DNA from: JAIRNF01 sp031550925
GTDB lineage: Bacteria; Bacteroidota; Bacteroidia; Bacteroidales; UBA932
Assembly: GCA_031550925.1 (NCBI GenBank)
Contig: JAVBOE010000063.1
Coordinates: forward strand, 1 to 41,381
Reading direction: 5' to 3'
DNA: 41,381 nucleotides
Shown: in pieces, positions 32,800 to 41,360 of the stretch
Position numbering within the stretch: position 1 is the first letter of the stretch
Layout: each line of letters begins with the position of its first letter
The notes under the pieces: generated by a model
The model's input: only the letters and a program-made list of their open reading frames with translations
Told to the model about the DNA's origin: nothing
Databases searched by the model: none
Translations under genes and position numbers: made by a program

Positions 32800-34284
32800 C
32801 TATCGTGATTTAAACTTATAGGTAAGCATAAGCTTTGCATCGGATGTAAGCGAGTAAACATCGTCATAATAGTCGTAGTCGGTGTTGCGGCTATAGGTAT
32901 TATATATACCTGTTAGGTATAGCTGTTTTTTAAGCTTAACATCAACCCTTAGGCTGGCTATATGTATTCTTGCCAGTGATTTACCCTCTTGATAATCCGG
33001 CTCTTCAGGGCCAGCATTGCCCCATACAATATCTTCAGGATATTCTATCCATGTATATAGCTGGTACCACTTATGAGATAAAGAAATACTCACTTTATCT
33101 TTGTAAGAAAGGTTTAATCCCAGCTTTGTTCCAAACCCGCTGCCAAGGTTGTAGTTTCTATCTTTTACCATATAGTGGTCGCTAAGACTTGCTCCTATAA
33201 ATACAGTATTGATGTGTAGAAATGCGTCAATATCCCAATTTCTCCATCTTCTGTTTTCATATATAAACCCTATGCCTAGCGAAGCAGGGGTTGAAAATCG
33301 ATATGGTACTCTTGCTGAAGTACTGGATATTGTATCTGAATCGTAGTAGTCTAGGTGTTGATAGAAGCCCAGGCTTAGAAAATTCTTTCTGGTTTCGGCA
33401 ATGTCGGTTACCCATAAGCGTCCTAAAATATTCAGCTGACTGAGTATTGGTTGCGAGGCTTGTATGCCAAGGCTGGATTCTAATGTAAAGTAGTCGAACG
33501 GTTTTTCACCACCATCGTTAAACTTATCACCGTATTCAACATTTAGATGCGTAATAAATCCAACTCCTTTATCAATAATAGGATCTTCTAGCTCCAGCAC
33601 ACGTACTCCCGATGATATTTCTATGCTCAAATCTGGTATTCCAAATTGTCTTCCGGATGTTGCTCTTCTTTTCCACATATCGCCACTCATAAGACGCGTG
33701 AGCCCACGGGTTGGAGTTATAATAAAGGCGGCGAATTCACGACCAAAGCGTTCGCCACCTCTGCTTCTATCGTCAAGAATCAAGTCGGATGCGCGATATA
33801 AAACCTCTCCAACAGCCATACCACCAATTGGTGTAGCAATAATATCATTAGCAGAAGGGTATTCATTTTCCATAAAGAGCTCCCACATTAAGCTCCCACC
33901 AAAAGCAAACAAGCCAGAAGCCCAATAGTTATAGCCATTTGAACGGGCAGAGTTATAGTATAAGTTTCCGTGGTAGGGATGCAAAAACATATTTGTACCC
34001 ATTTGATCGTTGTCCCATACAAACCCACTTTTTAGATTTGCTTTTATGGTATGAATATCAATGTATGCAAAATCACTTTTAAGTGCATACCTGTCAAATG
34101 CCCAAACCCCCATGTTTATGGTGAATATTTGTCCTGCAGCACATAGTCCGTTCTTTTTTGAATAGTATGCTATATCTAATGAATCGGGTGGTACAACTCG
34201 TGATGAATGGTACAGAAAAGTATGCTGCGAATAGCATGTAAAGCCTATTCCTACTAAGAAGAGTATTAGTATTATTTTCTTCAT
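32800..34284 (-). CDS. DUF3943-family envelope protein
   Basis: A 494-aa exported protein. Signal peptide 1-19 (MKKIILILFLVGIGFTCYS). About 55-200 is the DUF3943 domain, with FVWDNDQMGTNMFLHPYHGN, YYNSARSNGYNYW, FGGSLMWELFMENEYPS and GGMAVGEVLYRASD. The rest (200-494) is rich in alternating aromatic and polar residues and ends in a strand (SLTSDAKLMLTYKFKSR), which looks like an outer-membrane beta-barrel. The domain has no known function. It is monocistronic and convergent with the metal-efflux operon, sharing its terminator. I see no clear promoter box; a 10-bp inverted repeat lies 64 nt upstream. Confidence 0.82.
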   Translation of the reverse strand: MKKIILILFLVGIGFTCYSQHTFLYHSSRVVPPDSLDIAYYSKKNGLCAAGQIFTINMGVWAFDRYALKSDFAYIDIHTIKANLKSGFVWDNDQMGTNMFLHPYHGNLYYNSARSNGYNYWASGLFAFGGSLMWELFMENEYPSANDIIATPIGGMAVGEVLYRASDLILDDRSRGGERFGREFAAFIITPTRGLTRLMSGDMWKRRATSGRQFGIPDLSIEISSGVRVLELEDPIIDKGVGFITHLNVEYGDKFNDGGEKPFDYFTLESSLGIQASQPILSQLNILGRLWVTDIAETRKNFLSLGFYQHLDYYDSDTISSTSARVPYRFSTPASLGIGFIYENRRWRNWDIDAFLHINTVFIGASLSDHYMVKDRNYNLGSGFGTKLGLNLSYKDKVSISLSHKWYQLYTWIEYPEDIVWGNAGPEEPDYQEGKSLARIHIASLRVDVKLKKQLYLTGIYNTYSRNTDYDYYDDVYSLTSDAKLMLTYKFKSR

Positions 34285-34347
34285 TAAGAGGACTTGTATA
34301 TGTTAGATGGATGGCTGTGCTTTTGATTAAATACGTTTTATTAATTT

Positions 34348-34377
34348 AAGAACAATAGTAGAAAGAATATTGTTCTT
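34348..34377. repeat. 10-bp inverted repeat upstream of the DUF3943 gene
   Basis: AAGAACAATA (34348-34357) and TATTGTTCTT (34368-34377) are perfect complements with a 10-nt spacer. It could be an operator or a leader hairpin of the minus-strand gene. Confidence 0.5.
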
Positions 34378-34538
34378 TAGTATTAGCTGTATGTCATATT
34401 TTTATAAAACATACTTTGATAATTAATTGATTGTCTATTTAGCATAGGAGTAGTAAGTTGTTCATCAGTATTTATGCTGGTGATAAGAAATAGCCTAGGC
34501 TTACGTTTGGATATACTTGTTTCCATTAGCTGTTTTAC

Positions 34539-34553
34539 ATAACACAATGTTAT
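34539..34553. promoter_or_regulatory. operator-like inverted repeat upstream of the antiporter gene
   Basis: ATAACA-CAA-TGTTAT is a perfect 6-bp dyad with a 3-nt centre, 101 nt before the start codon. The size suits a dimeric DNA-binding regulator, but none is encoded nearby. Confidence 0.35.
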
Positions 34554-34653
34554 AATACTATTTTTAAGGATTACCCAAAAACAAAATTTGAACAAATTTG
34601 TTTCTTATCCATTATGATTTGAAATACTAACTATAAGTATAGAGGGGTAATTT

Positions 34654-36357
34654 ATGGAATGGATCGTAAAAACGATACAGAACTCGCCAGAGTTGGCAAT
34701 TTTCCTCACATTAGCACTTGGCTTCGCTATTGGAAAAGTAAAAATCAAAAATTTCAGCTTAGGGTCTGTTACAGGAGTTCTTTTGATGGGTGTCCTTATA
34801 GGGCAGCTAAACATTACAATATCACCTACAGTAAAATCGGCGTTTTTTTTGATTTTTTTATTTGCTGTTGGATATAGTGTGGGGCCTCAATTTGTACATA
34901 GCTTAAAAAAAGAAGGGCTACCTCAAATAGCCTTTGCCGTCATAGTTTGTGTTGCATGTTTGATAACGGCTTGGGGAGCTGCGTTAATTGCTGGTTTTGA
35001 TATTGGAAATGCAGCAGGTTTACTTTCTGGCGCAAATACAATTTCGGCAGTGCTAGGTGTCGCAACAGATACAATTAACCAGCTGCCTATTGCCGATGCG
35101 GCTAAACACCAAATGATAAACGAAATGCCTGTTGCTTATGCTGTAACATATATTTTTGGTACAGCAGGTACAGCTTGGTTTTTATCATCTATTGGTCCTA
35201 GATTATTGGGTGGAAATGTTGCCGAAAAAGCAAAAGAATATGAGAAAACATTAGGTGGCTCATTTCAGAATGATGACCCTACATTAGAGTATGCATACGA
35301 AGGTACATCATTTTGGGCTGTTAAAACTACCAGCGATTTTTTTGACGGAGATCAAAAGACAGTTAAAGATTTGGAAGATTTTTTGGTTACAAAAGGATGG
35401 CCGATATATGTAGAAAGAATTCGAAATCAAAAAAAAGAAATTATACAAGAACCAACGCCTAATCAAAAGATAGCCAAAGGAGATACTGTGGTGCTTAATG
35501 GACCGTTGGATACGCTGATTTCTAATGGAAAGCTTGTGGGAGAAGAAGTCCCTGATTTAGAACTGTTAGATTTTAGAGTTGAAGCGTTAAGGGTGATTGT
35601 AAATAATAAATCGTTGGCAGGTAAAAAGTTTAAAGAGCTGAAGCAAGATAAGAATCGCCATGGTGTTATCATTACAAAAATACAAAGAGGACTAGCAGTA
35701 ATGCCGTTGCTAATGGAGCTAAAAATAGAACGTGGTGATGTTATAGAAATTGAGGGTCGTAAATCTGATGTAGATCGTTTTGCAAAATACTTAGGATTTG
35801 TTGAACGTCCTACTAATATTACAGATTTGCTATATGTCGGTTTGGGTATATTTCTTGGTGGTATTGTCGGTTCGTTAACCTTTAAAGCGGGTAATGTCCC
35901 ATTGAGCTTAAGTGCCAGTGGAGGTGTGCTGATTATGGGTATTGTTTTCGGGTGGCTGCGTTCTTTACGTCCAACTTTTGGTGCAGTTCCCGAGCCCGCA
36001 ATCTGGTTAATGAATAACTTAGGACTAAATGTTTTTATTGCTGTTGTTGGTATTACAGCAGGACCTAGCTTTATTGTAGGTTTAAAAGCATCGGGTATAA
36101 GTTTGTTTGTTGCGGGCATTGCGGTGAGCTTAATCCCTATGCTTATAGGTGTTCTATGTGGGCGGTATATTTTTAAATTCCACCCTGCTATTACGCTTGG
36201 TGCATGTGCCGGAGCAAGAACAACAACAGCTGCTTTAGGAGCAATCGAAGATTCTATTAATAGTAAAGTTCCGGCATTATCATATACAACAACATACGCT
36301 ATTGGTAATACGCTGCTCATTATATGGGGGGTAGTGATTGTATTGCTGATGAGCTGA
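34654..36357 (+). CDS. aspT: aspartate:alanine antiporter (AspT/AAE family)
   Basis: A 567-aa inner-membrane transporter. The hydrophobic halves (about 1-185 and 385-567) each carry 5-6 helices and a similar GAxT/S-type motif: GLLSGANTISAVLGVATDTI in the first and TLGACAGARTTTAALGAIED in the second. Between them lies a hydrophilic region (about 190-380) with two TrkA-C-like domains. This is the layout of AspT, which exchanges aspartate(1-) for alanine(0) and so exports negative charge outward-to-inward to build membrane potential. YidE/YbjL relatives of unknown substrate share the fold, but the next gene encodes aspartate 4-decarboxylase, which supports AspT. A GAGGGG ribosome-binding-like stretch precedes the ATG. 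Confidence 0.85.
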   Translation: MEWIVKTIQNSPELAIFLTLALGFAIGKVKIKNFSLGSVTGVLLMGVLIGQLNITISPTVKSAFFLIFLFAVGYSVGPQFVHSLKKEGLPQIAFAVIVCVACLITAWGAALIAGFDIGNAAGLLSGANTISAVLGVATDTINQLPIADAAKHQMINEMPVAYAVTYIFGTAGTAWFLSSIGPRLLGGNVAEKAKEYEKTLGGSFQNDDPTLEYAYEGTSFWAVKTTSDFFDGDQKTVKDLEDFLVTKGWPIYVERIRNQKKEIIQEPTPNQKIAKGDTVVLNGPLDTLISNGKLVGEEVPDLELLDFRVEALRVIVNNKSLAGKKFKELKQDKNRHGVIITKIQRGLAVMPLLMELKIERGDVIEIEGRKSDVDRFAKYLGFVERPTNITDLLYVGLGIFLGGIVGSLTFKAGNVPLSLSASGGVLIMGIVFGWLRSLRPTFGAVPEPAIWLMNNLGLNVFIAVVGITAGPSFIVGLKASGISLFVAGIAVSLIPMLIGVLCGRYIFKFHPAITLGACAGARTTTAALGAIEDSINSKVPALSYTTTYAIGNTLLIIWGVVIVLLMS

Positions 36358-36395
36358 TGTACTTATTTTGAAATAACAAAAAATGTAAATAAGTT

Positions 36396-38039
36396 ATGAG
36401 TAACATAGAAAAATTAAAAACCTCACGTCATCGCGAACAAGAATTAGAACAGCTGAGCCCTTTTGAGCTAAAGGATAACCTTATAAAATTAGCATCTGAT
36501 CAACAAAAGGGAGTAATAAGAACAATGCTGAATGCAGGTAGAGGTAATCCAAACTGGATTGCAGCGATACCGCGTGAGGCATTTTTTACGTTAGGTCAAT
36601 TTGGAATTGAAGAATGTCGCCTACCTATGGATAAGCCGGAAGGTATGGCCGGAATTCCTCAGAAAGAAGGTGTAGGTAAACGTTTTGAGAAGTTTTTGGA
36701 AGATAATAAGCAGCAGCCAGGTGCGCAGCTACTTCGTAATGTATACGAATACGGATTGAAAAAACACAGCTTCAATTCTGACGAATGGGCAATGGAGTTG
36801 GCAGAAGGAATTATAGGAGATCAATACCCTGATCCTGTGCGGATGTTGACACATTGTGAGCAGATAGTACACGATTATTTAATTCAAGAAATGTGTGCTG
36901 GAAAACCAAAGCTTAGCGGTAAGTATGATTTATTTGCTGTTGAAGGCGGTACAGCTGCAATGTGTTATATCTTCGATTCGTTGGTAACAAATGGTTTGCT
37001 AAATAAAGGAGATAAAATAGCGCTAGGAGTTCCTGTATTTACTCCATATCTCGAAATCCCCGAGTTGGATAAATATCAGTTTAAAGTAACTTATATATAT
37101 GGCTCTGCTAAAGATAAAGATGGAAATTCTAACTTTCAGTACCCTGGGGAGGAGTTGGATAAGTTAGGTGATAAATCAATTAAGGCATTCTTTATTGTCA
37201 ATCCAAGTAACCCAACATCTGTTGAAATATGCGATAAGTGTAGAAAATACTTGGTAAAGGTTGTGAAAAATCTCAATCCAAATCTGATGATTTTGACGGA
37301 TGATGTGTATGGAACATTTGTAGAAGGTTTTCAATCGCTAATGAACGAACTTCCTCAAAATACACTATGTGTGTATTCGTTCTCTAAATATTTCGGAGCT
37401 ACAGGATGGCGTTTAGGTGTTATTGCTTTATATGAAGATAATGTTTATGATGATATGCTTTCTGCGCTACCGGAGAAGAATAAAGAGCACGCTGCTAAGC
37501 TATATGAGAGTTTAACTCTTCACCCCGAGAAGCTGAAATTTATTGATCGTTTAGTTGCAGATAGTCGTGCTGTTGCATTAAACCACACAGCAGGTTTGTC
37601 AACACCTCAACAAATACAGATGATGCTTTTTGCTGGATTTGCTCTTTTAGATACTGAGAATAAATATAAAGAAAGCTGCATTAAGCTTCTTCATAACCGA
37701 TACAATCTTCTTTGGGAAGGGCTCAATATTCCCGTTGTTCCTGATTTGGAAAGGGCTGCATACTATTGTGAAATTGACATCCGTGAATGGGCAATGAAAA
37801 GTTATGGGAAAGAATTTGTAACGTTCTTAGAAAAGAATTTTGAACCTGTTGATATAGTTTTTAGATTAGCGGAAAAATCATCTGTTGTGCTTCTTAATGG
37901 CGGTGGATTTGCGGGCCCAGAATGGTCTGTTAGAGTTTCGTTAGCCAACTTAAACGACGAGAATTACAGCGTTATTGGTAAAGAACTTTCTGAAACAATG
38001 CAAGAATACGTTGACGCATGGAAAGGTGAAACAAAATAA
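36396..38039 (+). CDS. aspD: aspartate 4-decarboxylase (bifunctional with aspartate aminotransferase activity)
   Basis: A 547-aa cytoplasmic PLP enzyme of fold type I that converts L-aspartate to L-alanine and CO2, using up a proton. NPSNPTS (269-275), TDDVYGTF (301-308) and SFSKYFGATGWRLG with PLP-binding Lys331 are clear. The length and the extra N-terminal part (GRGNPNWIAAIPREAFFTLG) mark the dodecameric aspartate beta-decarboxylases and exclude ordinary aminotransferases of about 400 aa. It follows the antiporter by 38 bp, the classical aspT-aspD pair but in this order. The signal-peptide-bearing asparaginase comes 33 bp later, so the three are very probably one transcript. Confidence 0.93.
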   Translation: MSNIEKLKTSRHREQELEQLSPFELKDNLIKLASDQQKGVIRTMLNAGRGNPNWIAAIPREAFFTLGQFGIEECRLPMDKPEGMAGIPQKEGVGKRFEKFLEDNKQQPGAQLLRNVYEYGLKKHSFNSDEWAMELAEGIIGDQYPDPVRMLTHCEQIVHDYLIQEMCAGKPKLSGKYDLFAVEGGTAAMCYIFDSLVTNGLLNKGDKIALGVPVFTPYLEIPELDKYQFKVTYIYGSAKDKDGNSNFQYPGEELDKLGDKSIKAFFIVNPSNPTSVEICDKCRKYLVKVVKNLNPNLMILTDDVYGTFVEGFQSLMNELPQNTLCVYSFSKYFGATGWRLGVIALYEDNVYDDMLSALPEKNKEHAAKLYESLTLHPEKLKFIDRLVADSRAVALNHTAGLSTPQQIQMMLFAGFALLDTENKYKESCIKLLHNRYNLLWEGLNIPVVPDLERAAYYCEIDIREWAMKSYGKEFVTFLEKNFEPVDIVFRLAEKSSVVLLNGGGFAGPEWSVRVSLANLNDENYSVIGKELSETMQEYVDAWKGETK

Positions 38040-38072
38040 ACGGAGATATAATAATTAAAAATAAACAATGCT

Positions 38073-39140
38073 ATGGAAACTAATAGATTTAAAAGAATTA
38101 TAAGCCTGCTTACGTTGGTGGTATTTTTTGCAATTACCGTAAACGCTCAGACAAAACCAATGGTATATATTCTTGCAACCGGTGGTACCATTGCAGGGCA
38201 GGGAGCAACACAGGTTGCATCAGGCTATAAGGCTGGTGCAATTTCTGTTGACCAAATGTTAGCGGCAGTTCCTGAGATTGGTCAGATTGCTACAATCAAG
38301 GGCGAGCAAGTTGCCCAGATTGGTAGTCAGGATATGAATGATAAGGTATGGATAACACTAGCAAAACGTGTTAACGAGCTACTTAAGATGAGCGATGTTA
38401 ATGCTATTGTTATCACTCACGGAACCGATACGCAAGAGGAAACAGCTTACTTCTTAAACTTAACCGTTAAAAGCGATAAGCCTGTTATATTGGTTGGCTC
38501 TATGCGCCCTTCGACAGCAATTAGCGCCGATGGTCCACGTAACATATATAATGCAGTTGCTTGTGCTATCGATAAGCAGTCGGTTGGTAAAGGCGTTATG
38601 GTTGTTATGGATGATAAGATATTAGGTGCCGATGATTTAGCAAAAACTAATACGTTGAGCGTAGGTACTTATCAAGATCCTAACTACGGGCCACTTGGGA
38701 TTATGTATAATGGTAAGCCTGTTTATACTCGCGAATCTGTAAAGCGTCATACTACTAAGTCAGAGTTTGATGTTACAGGTTTAACAGAATATCCAAGAGT
38801 AGAGATTATTCTTAGCTACTCAAATGCAACCTCTTTATTTGTTGATGCTGCTGTAAATGCAGGAGTAAAAGGAATTGTGCTTGCAGGAGTTGGCAACGGC
38901 AACATGACAACCGATTTGCAAAATGCTCTGGAGCGCGCGGTTGGTAAAGGTGTTGCAGTTGTTCGTTCATCTCGTATAATGACTGGTCCTACAACACAGT
39001 GGGATGAAGTAGATGATGATAAGCTTGGCTTTGCCGCATCGTGGTACATTAACCCTTATCGTTCTCGTGTATTGTTGATGCTTGCGTTAACTAAGACGAG
39101 CGACTATAAGGAAATTCAACGAATGTTTACCGAATACTAG
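38073..39140 (+). CDS. ansB: type II L-asparaginase, periplasmic
   Basis: A 355-aa hydrolase that converts L-asparagine to L-aspartate and ammonia. Signal peptide 1-26 (ITVNAQ). All catalytic residues of the E. coli AnsB type can be matched: Thr39 in ATGGTIAG, Tyr52 in SGYKAG, Ser85 in GSQDMND, Thr118-Asp119 in THGTDTQEETAYFL and Lys191 in DLAKTNTLSVGTY. The C-terminal dimer-partner segment (GVGNGNM) is also present. Export to the periplasm means aspartate is released outside the inner membrane, where the antiporter can take it up. It lies 33 bp after aspD. An out-of-frame ATG at 38068 just before the start is ignored. Confidence 0.95.
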   Translation: METNRFKRIISLLTLVVFFAITVNAQTKPMVYILATGGTIAGQGATQVASGYKAGAISVDQMLAAVPEIGQIATIKGEQVAQIGSQDMNDKVWITLAKRVNELLKMSDVNAIVITHGTDTQEETAYFLNLTVKSDKPVILVGSMRPSTAISADGPRNIYNAVACAIDKQSVGKGVMVVMDDKILGADDLAKTNTLSVGTYQDPNYGPLGIMYNGKPVYTRESVKRHTTKSEFDVTGLTEYPRVEIILSYSNATSLFVDAAVNAGVKGIVLAGVGNGNMTTDLQNALERAVGKGVAVVRSSRIMTGPTTQWDEVDDDKLGFAASWYINPYRSRVLLMLALTKTSDYKEIQRMFTEY

Positions 39141-39172
39141 AAAATCGCCTATAACCTACAAGATATTGATTG

Positions 39173-39188
39173 TCAATATTAATATTGA
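39173..39188. repeat. 16-nt palindrome downstream of ansB
   Basis: TCAATATTAATATTGA is a perfect palindrome 33 nt after the asparaginase stop codon. No T-run follows on the plus strand, so it may be a protein-binding site for the porin gene rather than a terminator. Confidence 0.45.
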
Positions 39189-39225
39189 TAATCTTAGCTA
39201 TGCTTTTGAAATAAAAACACTATGA

Positions 39226-39275
39226 AATATTCATGAGAAGGAAATTGCGCACTCTTCATGGTTATCATGAATATT
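39226..39275. promoter_or_regulatory. 11-bp inverted repeat in the porin leader
   Basis: AATATTCATGA (39226-39236) and TCATGAATATT (39265-39275) are perfect complements with a 28-nt spacer. The pair ends 36 nt before the porin start codon at 39312. It could fold in the leader RNA or bind a dimeric regulator at both half-sites. Confidence 0.45.
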
Positions 39276-39311
39276 CCATCTGACCAAAATATAAAAATAA
39301 AAAATAGACAG

Positions 39312-40400
39312 ATGAAAAGAATATACATATTTATTGTAATGCTACTTATGTGTACAGCGTTAACTGCTCAACACAAAGAAAGCGAGAATATTTTGGATAA
39401 ACTGATTTGGGATGACAAGATGCTAAACATCATGCTTGATACACGTGTCGATTTTCAGATGAGCTATGATAACAATGGTCTTGAAGATATGAGCTTTTAT
39501 GGCCAAACAGTTAAGATCTGGTTGGTTGGAGAAATTGTACCGGGCATACGGTATAGAGTGCGCCAGCGTTTAAATAAACCTCAAGCACCTTTGCGCGAAG
39601 GCTATTCGGGAGCAACAGATCAGGCATGGATTGCATTTGATCTTGGCAAGGCTAAATCTTGGACAATCACAGCAGGTAAGCAATCCGTTCAGTTTGGTAC
39701 ATTCGAATATGATTATAACCCGGCAGATATTTATTTGCCAACCATGTGCTTTAACGATCTTGATGCATATAAAACAGGAGTGAATGTTGCCTATCGTTTT
39801 TTAGGACAGACAATAAATCTACAAGTTGTAAACTCTGATAATCCTCAGTTTGCAAGTGAGGAGTACGAGAACAAGGCGTTGGGCGGTAGTATTCTTTGGG
39901 AGGGAAGCCTCTTAAAAAATGTTCTGAAAACACGTTGGGCTTATAGCGCATTTCAGCACGAAGGAAGTAAATTCTACAGTTGGTTTACGCTGGGTACTCA
40001 GCTTAATACCGGTAAGTTTACTGCAGAGTTAGACTACTATTGTGGAAGCAGAGATATGGACTATAGCAGCGTGGTAGATGATGAAGATTTGGGATCTCGT
40101 TATGTGTTTGATCAGTCTGCAGCATTAAACCTGAAACTTGATCTTGGAATATGGAAACCTTCTGTAAAAGGTGTATGGAACGAACGTAAGGATAAACAGC
40201 TGGATGAAAGTGCTTATGCAAATTATGGTATCGAAGCAGCGTTGGAATTATACCCCTTTGCCGGCTTAACGAAAGATTTACGTTTCCATGCCGTTTATAT
40301 GTATAATAATACAGATCTTAAAGGACCATACAGTGATTTAAGCAATACCTATAATCATACTTTTCTTGTTGGTATGCGCTGGTTGTTTAAGGTAAAATAG
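39312..40400 (+). CDS. outer-membrane porin (OprP/OprO-like)
   Basis: A 362-aa outer-membrane beta-barrel. The start at 39312 (MKRIYIFIVMLLMCTALTAQ) gives a clean signal peptide; an in-frame ATG at 39258 would add 18 polar residues and is rejected. The mature protein alternates polar and aromatic residues, with GKQSVQFGTFEYDYNPADIY (near 120-140), typical of phosphate-selective porin O/P-like proteins in Bacteroidetes, and ends in a membrane strand (FLVGMRWLFKVK). It follows the asparaginase with palindromes between. A channel for asparagine or dicarboxylates is inferred from position; selectivity cannot be read from sequence. Confidence 0.82.
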   Translation: MKRIYIFIVMLLMCTALTAQHKESENILDKLIWDDKMLNIMLDTRVDFQMSYDNNGLEDMSFYGQTVKIWLVGEIVPGIRYRVRQRLNKPQAPLREGYSGATDQAWIAFDLGKAKSWTITAGKQSVQFGTFEYDYNPADIYLPTMCFNDLDAYKTGVNVAYRFLGQTINLQVVNSDNPQFASEEYENKALGGSILWEGSLLKNVLKTRWAYSAFQHEGSKFYSWFTLGTQLNTGKFTAELDYYCGSRDMDYSSVVDDEDLGSRYVFDQSAALNLKLDLGIWKPSVKGVWNERKDKQLDESAYANYGIEAALELYPFAGLTKDLRFHAVYMYNNTDLKGPYSDLSNTYNHTFLVGMRWLFKVK

Positions 40401-40442
40401 TAACTTTATATTTTACGAATTATTTATCATAAACGCTGAGTT

Positions 40443-41264
40443 ATGAAGAATTTTAAGCTGAATAATGGACTGGAAATACCAAGCATAGGTTTAGGTGTTT
40501 TTATGTTAGAAGATAATAAGGAAGCTCAAAAAGTAGTAGAGCTGGCGTTATCGGTAGGCTATAGGCATATCGACACAGCGATGATATACAACAACGAGGA
40601 GGCTGTTGGAAAAGCGATAAAAGCATCCGGTATTCCTCGCGAAGATATTTTTGTTACCACAAAGCTCTGGAATGAGAATCAACGTAAGGGCGATATTATG
40701 GAGGCTTTCGAGGAAAGCTTATGCAAGCTGGAAACCGATTATGTGGATTTATATTTAATACACTGGCCTGTACCCGGTAAGTTTGTGGAGTCGTGGAAGG
40801 TATTAGAAAAAATATACAAAAGCGGAAAGGCAAAGACAATAGGCGTAAGTAACTTTAAGCGCCATCACTTAGATGAATTAAAGAAAGTAAGCGATATTAT
40901 TCCTGTAGTAAATCAGATAGAGTTGCATCCGTATCTTTCGCAAGAATTGGAGTTAGAGTATTGTGCTAAAGCAGGTATAATACTTGAGGCTTGGAGTCCT
41001 TTTACAGCAGGTAAAACAGATTTGCTCAAAGATAAAGTATTGGTAGAAATAGCAGAGCTGTATTCTAAATCGACAGCTCAAATTATTCTTCGTTGGAACT
41101 ATCAGCGCGGAGTAATTACAATACCAAAGTCCTCGCACAAGCAAAGGTTAGAAGATAATATTAATATCTTCGACTTTGAGCTTACAGATTCGGATATGAG
41201 CAAGATAAACCAAATGAATGTAAATAAAAGAGTAGGTTCGGATCCTGATAACTTTGATTTTTAA
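40443..41264 (+). CDS. aldo/keto reductase
   Basis: A 273-aa NADPH-dependent oxidoreductase with a TIM-barrel fold. The catalytic tetrad is present: Asp44 in HIDTAMIYN, Tyr49, Lys74 in VTTKLWNE and His107 in DLYLIHWPVP. Cofactor-binding blocks follow: IGVSNF, VVNQIELHPYL, and the C-terminal GVITIPKSSHKQRLEDNINI. Length fits 2,5-diketogluconate reductase-like members, but substrate range in this family is broad and no specific substrate is claimed. It starts 42 bp after the porin and may be read with it, though no shared function is apparent. Confidence 0.93.
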   Translation: MKNFKLNNGLEIPSIGLGVFMLEDNKEAQKVVELALSVGYRHIDTAMIYNNEEAVGKAIKASGIPREDIFVTTKLWNENQRKGDIMEAFEESLCKLETDYVDLYLIHWPVPGKFVESWKVLEKIYKSGKAKTIGVSNFKRHHLDELKKVSDIIPVVNQIELHPYLSQELELEYCAKAGIILEAWSPFTAGKTDLLKDKVLVEIAELYSKSTAQIILRWNYQRGVITIPKSSHKQRLEDNINIFDFELTDSDMSKINQMNVNKRVGSDPDNFDF

Positions 41265-41275
41265 AATCTACTTCT

Positions 41276-41360
41276 ATGTCATTTCGAGCGAAGCGAGAAA
41301 TCTCCTGAAAAGCAGCAGTGCCTTGAATGAGGAGATTTCTCGCTTCGCTCGAAATGACAT
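41276..41360. repeat. perfect 31-bp inverted repeat (interspersed palindromic element)
   Basis: The arms 41276-41306 and 41330-41360 are exact complements; each holds ATGTCATTTCGAGCGAAGCG at its outer end, then AGAAATCTCCT. The spacer is 23 nt. Within the arm CGAGCGAAGCGAG is itself near-palindromic. No ORF or target duplication can be seen. It may also end the aldo/keto reductase transcript. Confidence 0.88.

Larger units (their letters stand above)
34285..34653. other. 369-bp divergent intergenic region upstream of the Asp/Ala module
   Basis: The region is AT-rich and non-coding. It holds a 10-bp hairpin-forming inverted repeat (34348-34377), a perfect 15-nt operator-like inverted repeat (34539-34553), tandem CAAAATTTG/CAAATTTG words (34582-34600), and a small CTATA-AG-TATAG hairpin just before the antiporter's start. 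No TAnnTTTG box with good spacing was found. Confidence 0.5.

Noticed and set aside
34383..34595. 70-codon minus-strand ORF in the gap before the antiporter
   Set aside because: It has no recognisable domain, a composition expected from AT-rich non-coding DNA, and no neighbour or promoter that would support it.
35463..36320. 285-codon antisense ORF inside the antiporter gene
   Set aside because: It is the reverse complement of a clear AspT-family coding region and its Pro/Ser/Ile-rich sequence matches no family.
39258..39311. Upstream start for the porin
   Set aside because: The extra 18 residues are polar and precede a typical signal peptide beginning at 39312. The region also holds one arm of an inverted repeat.
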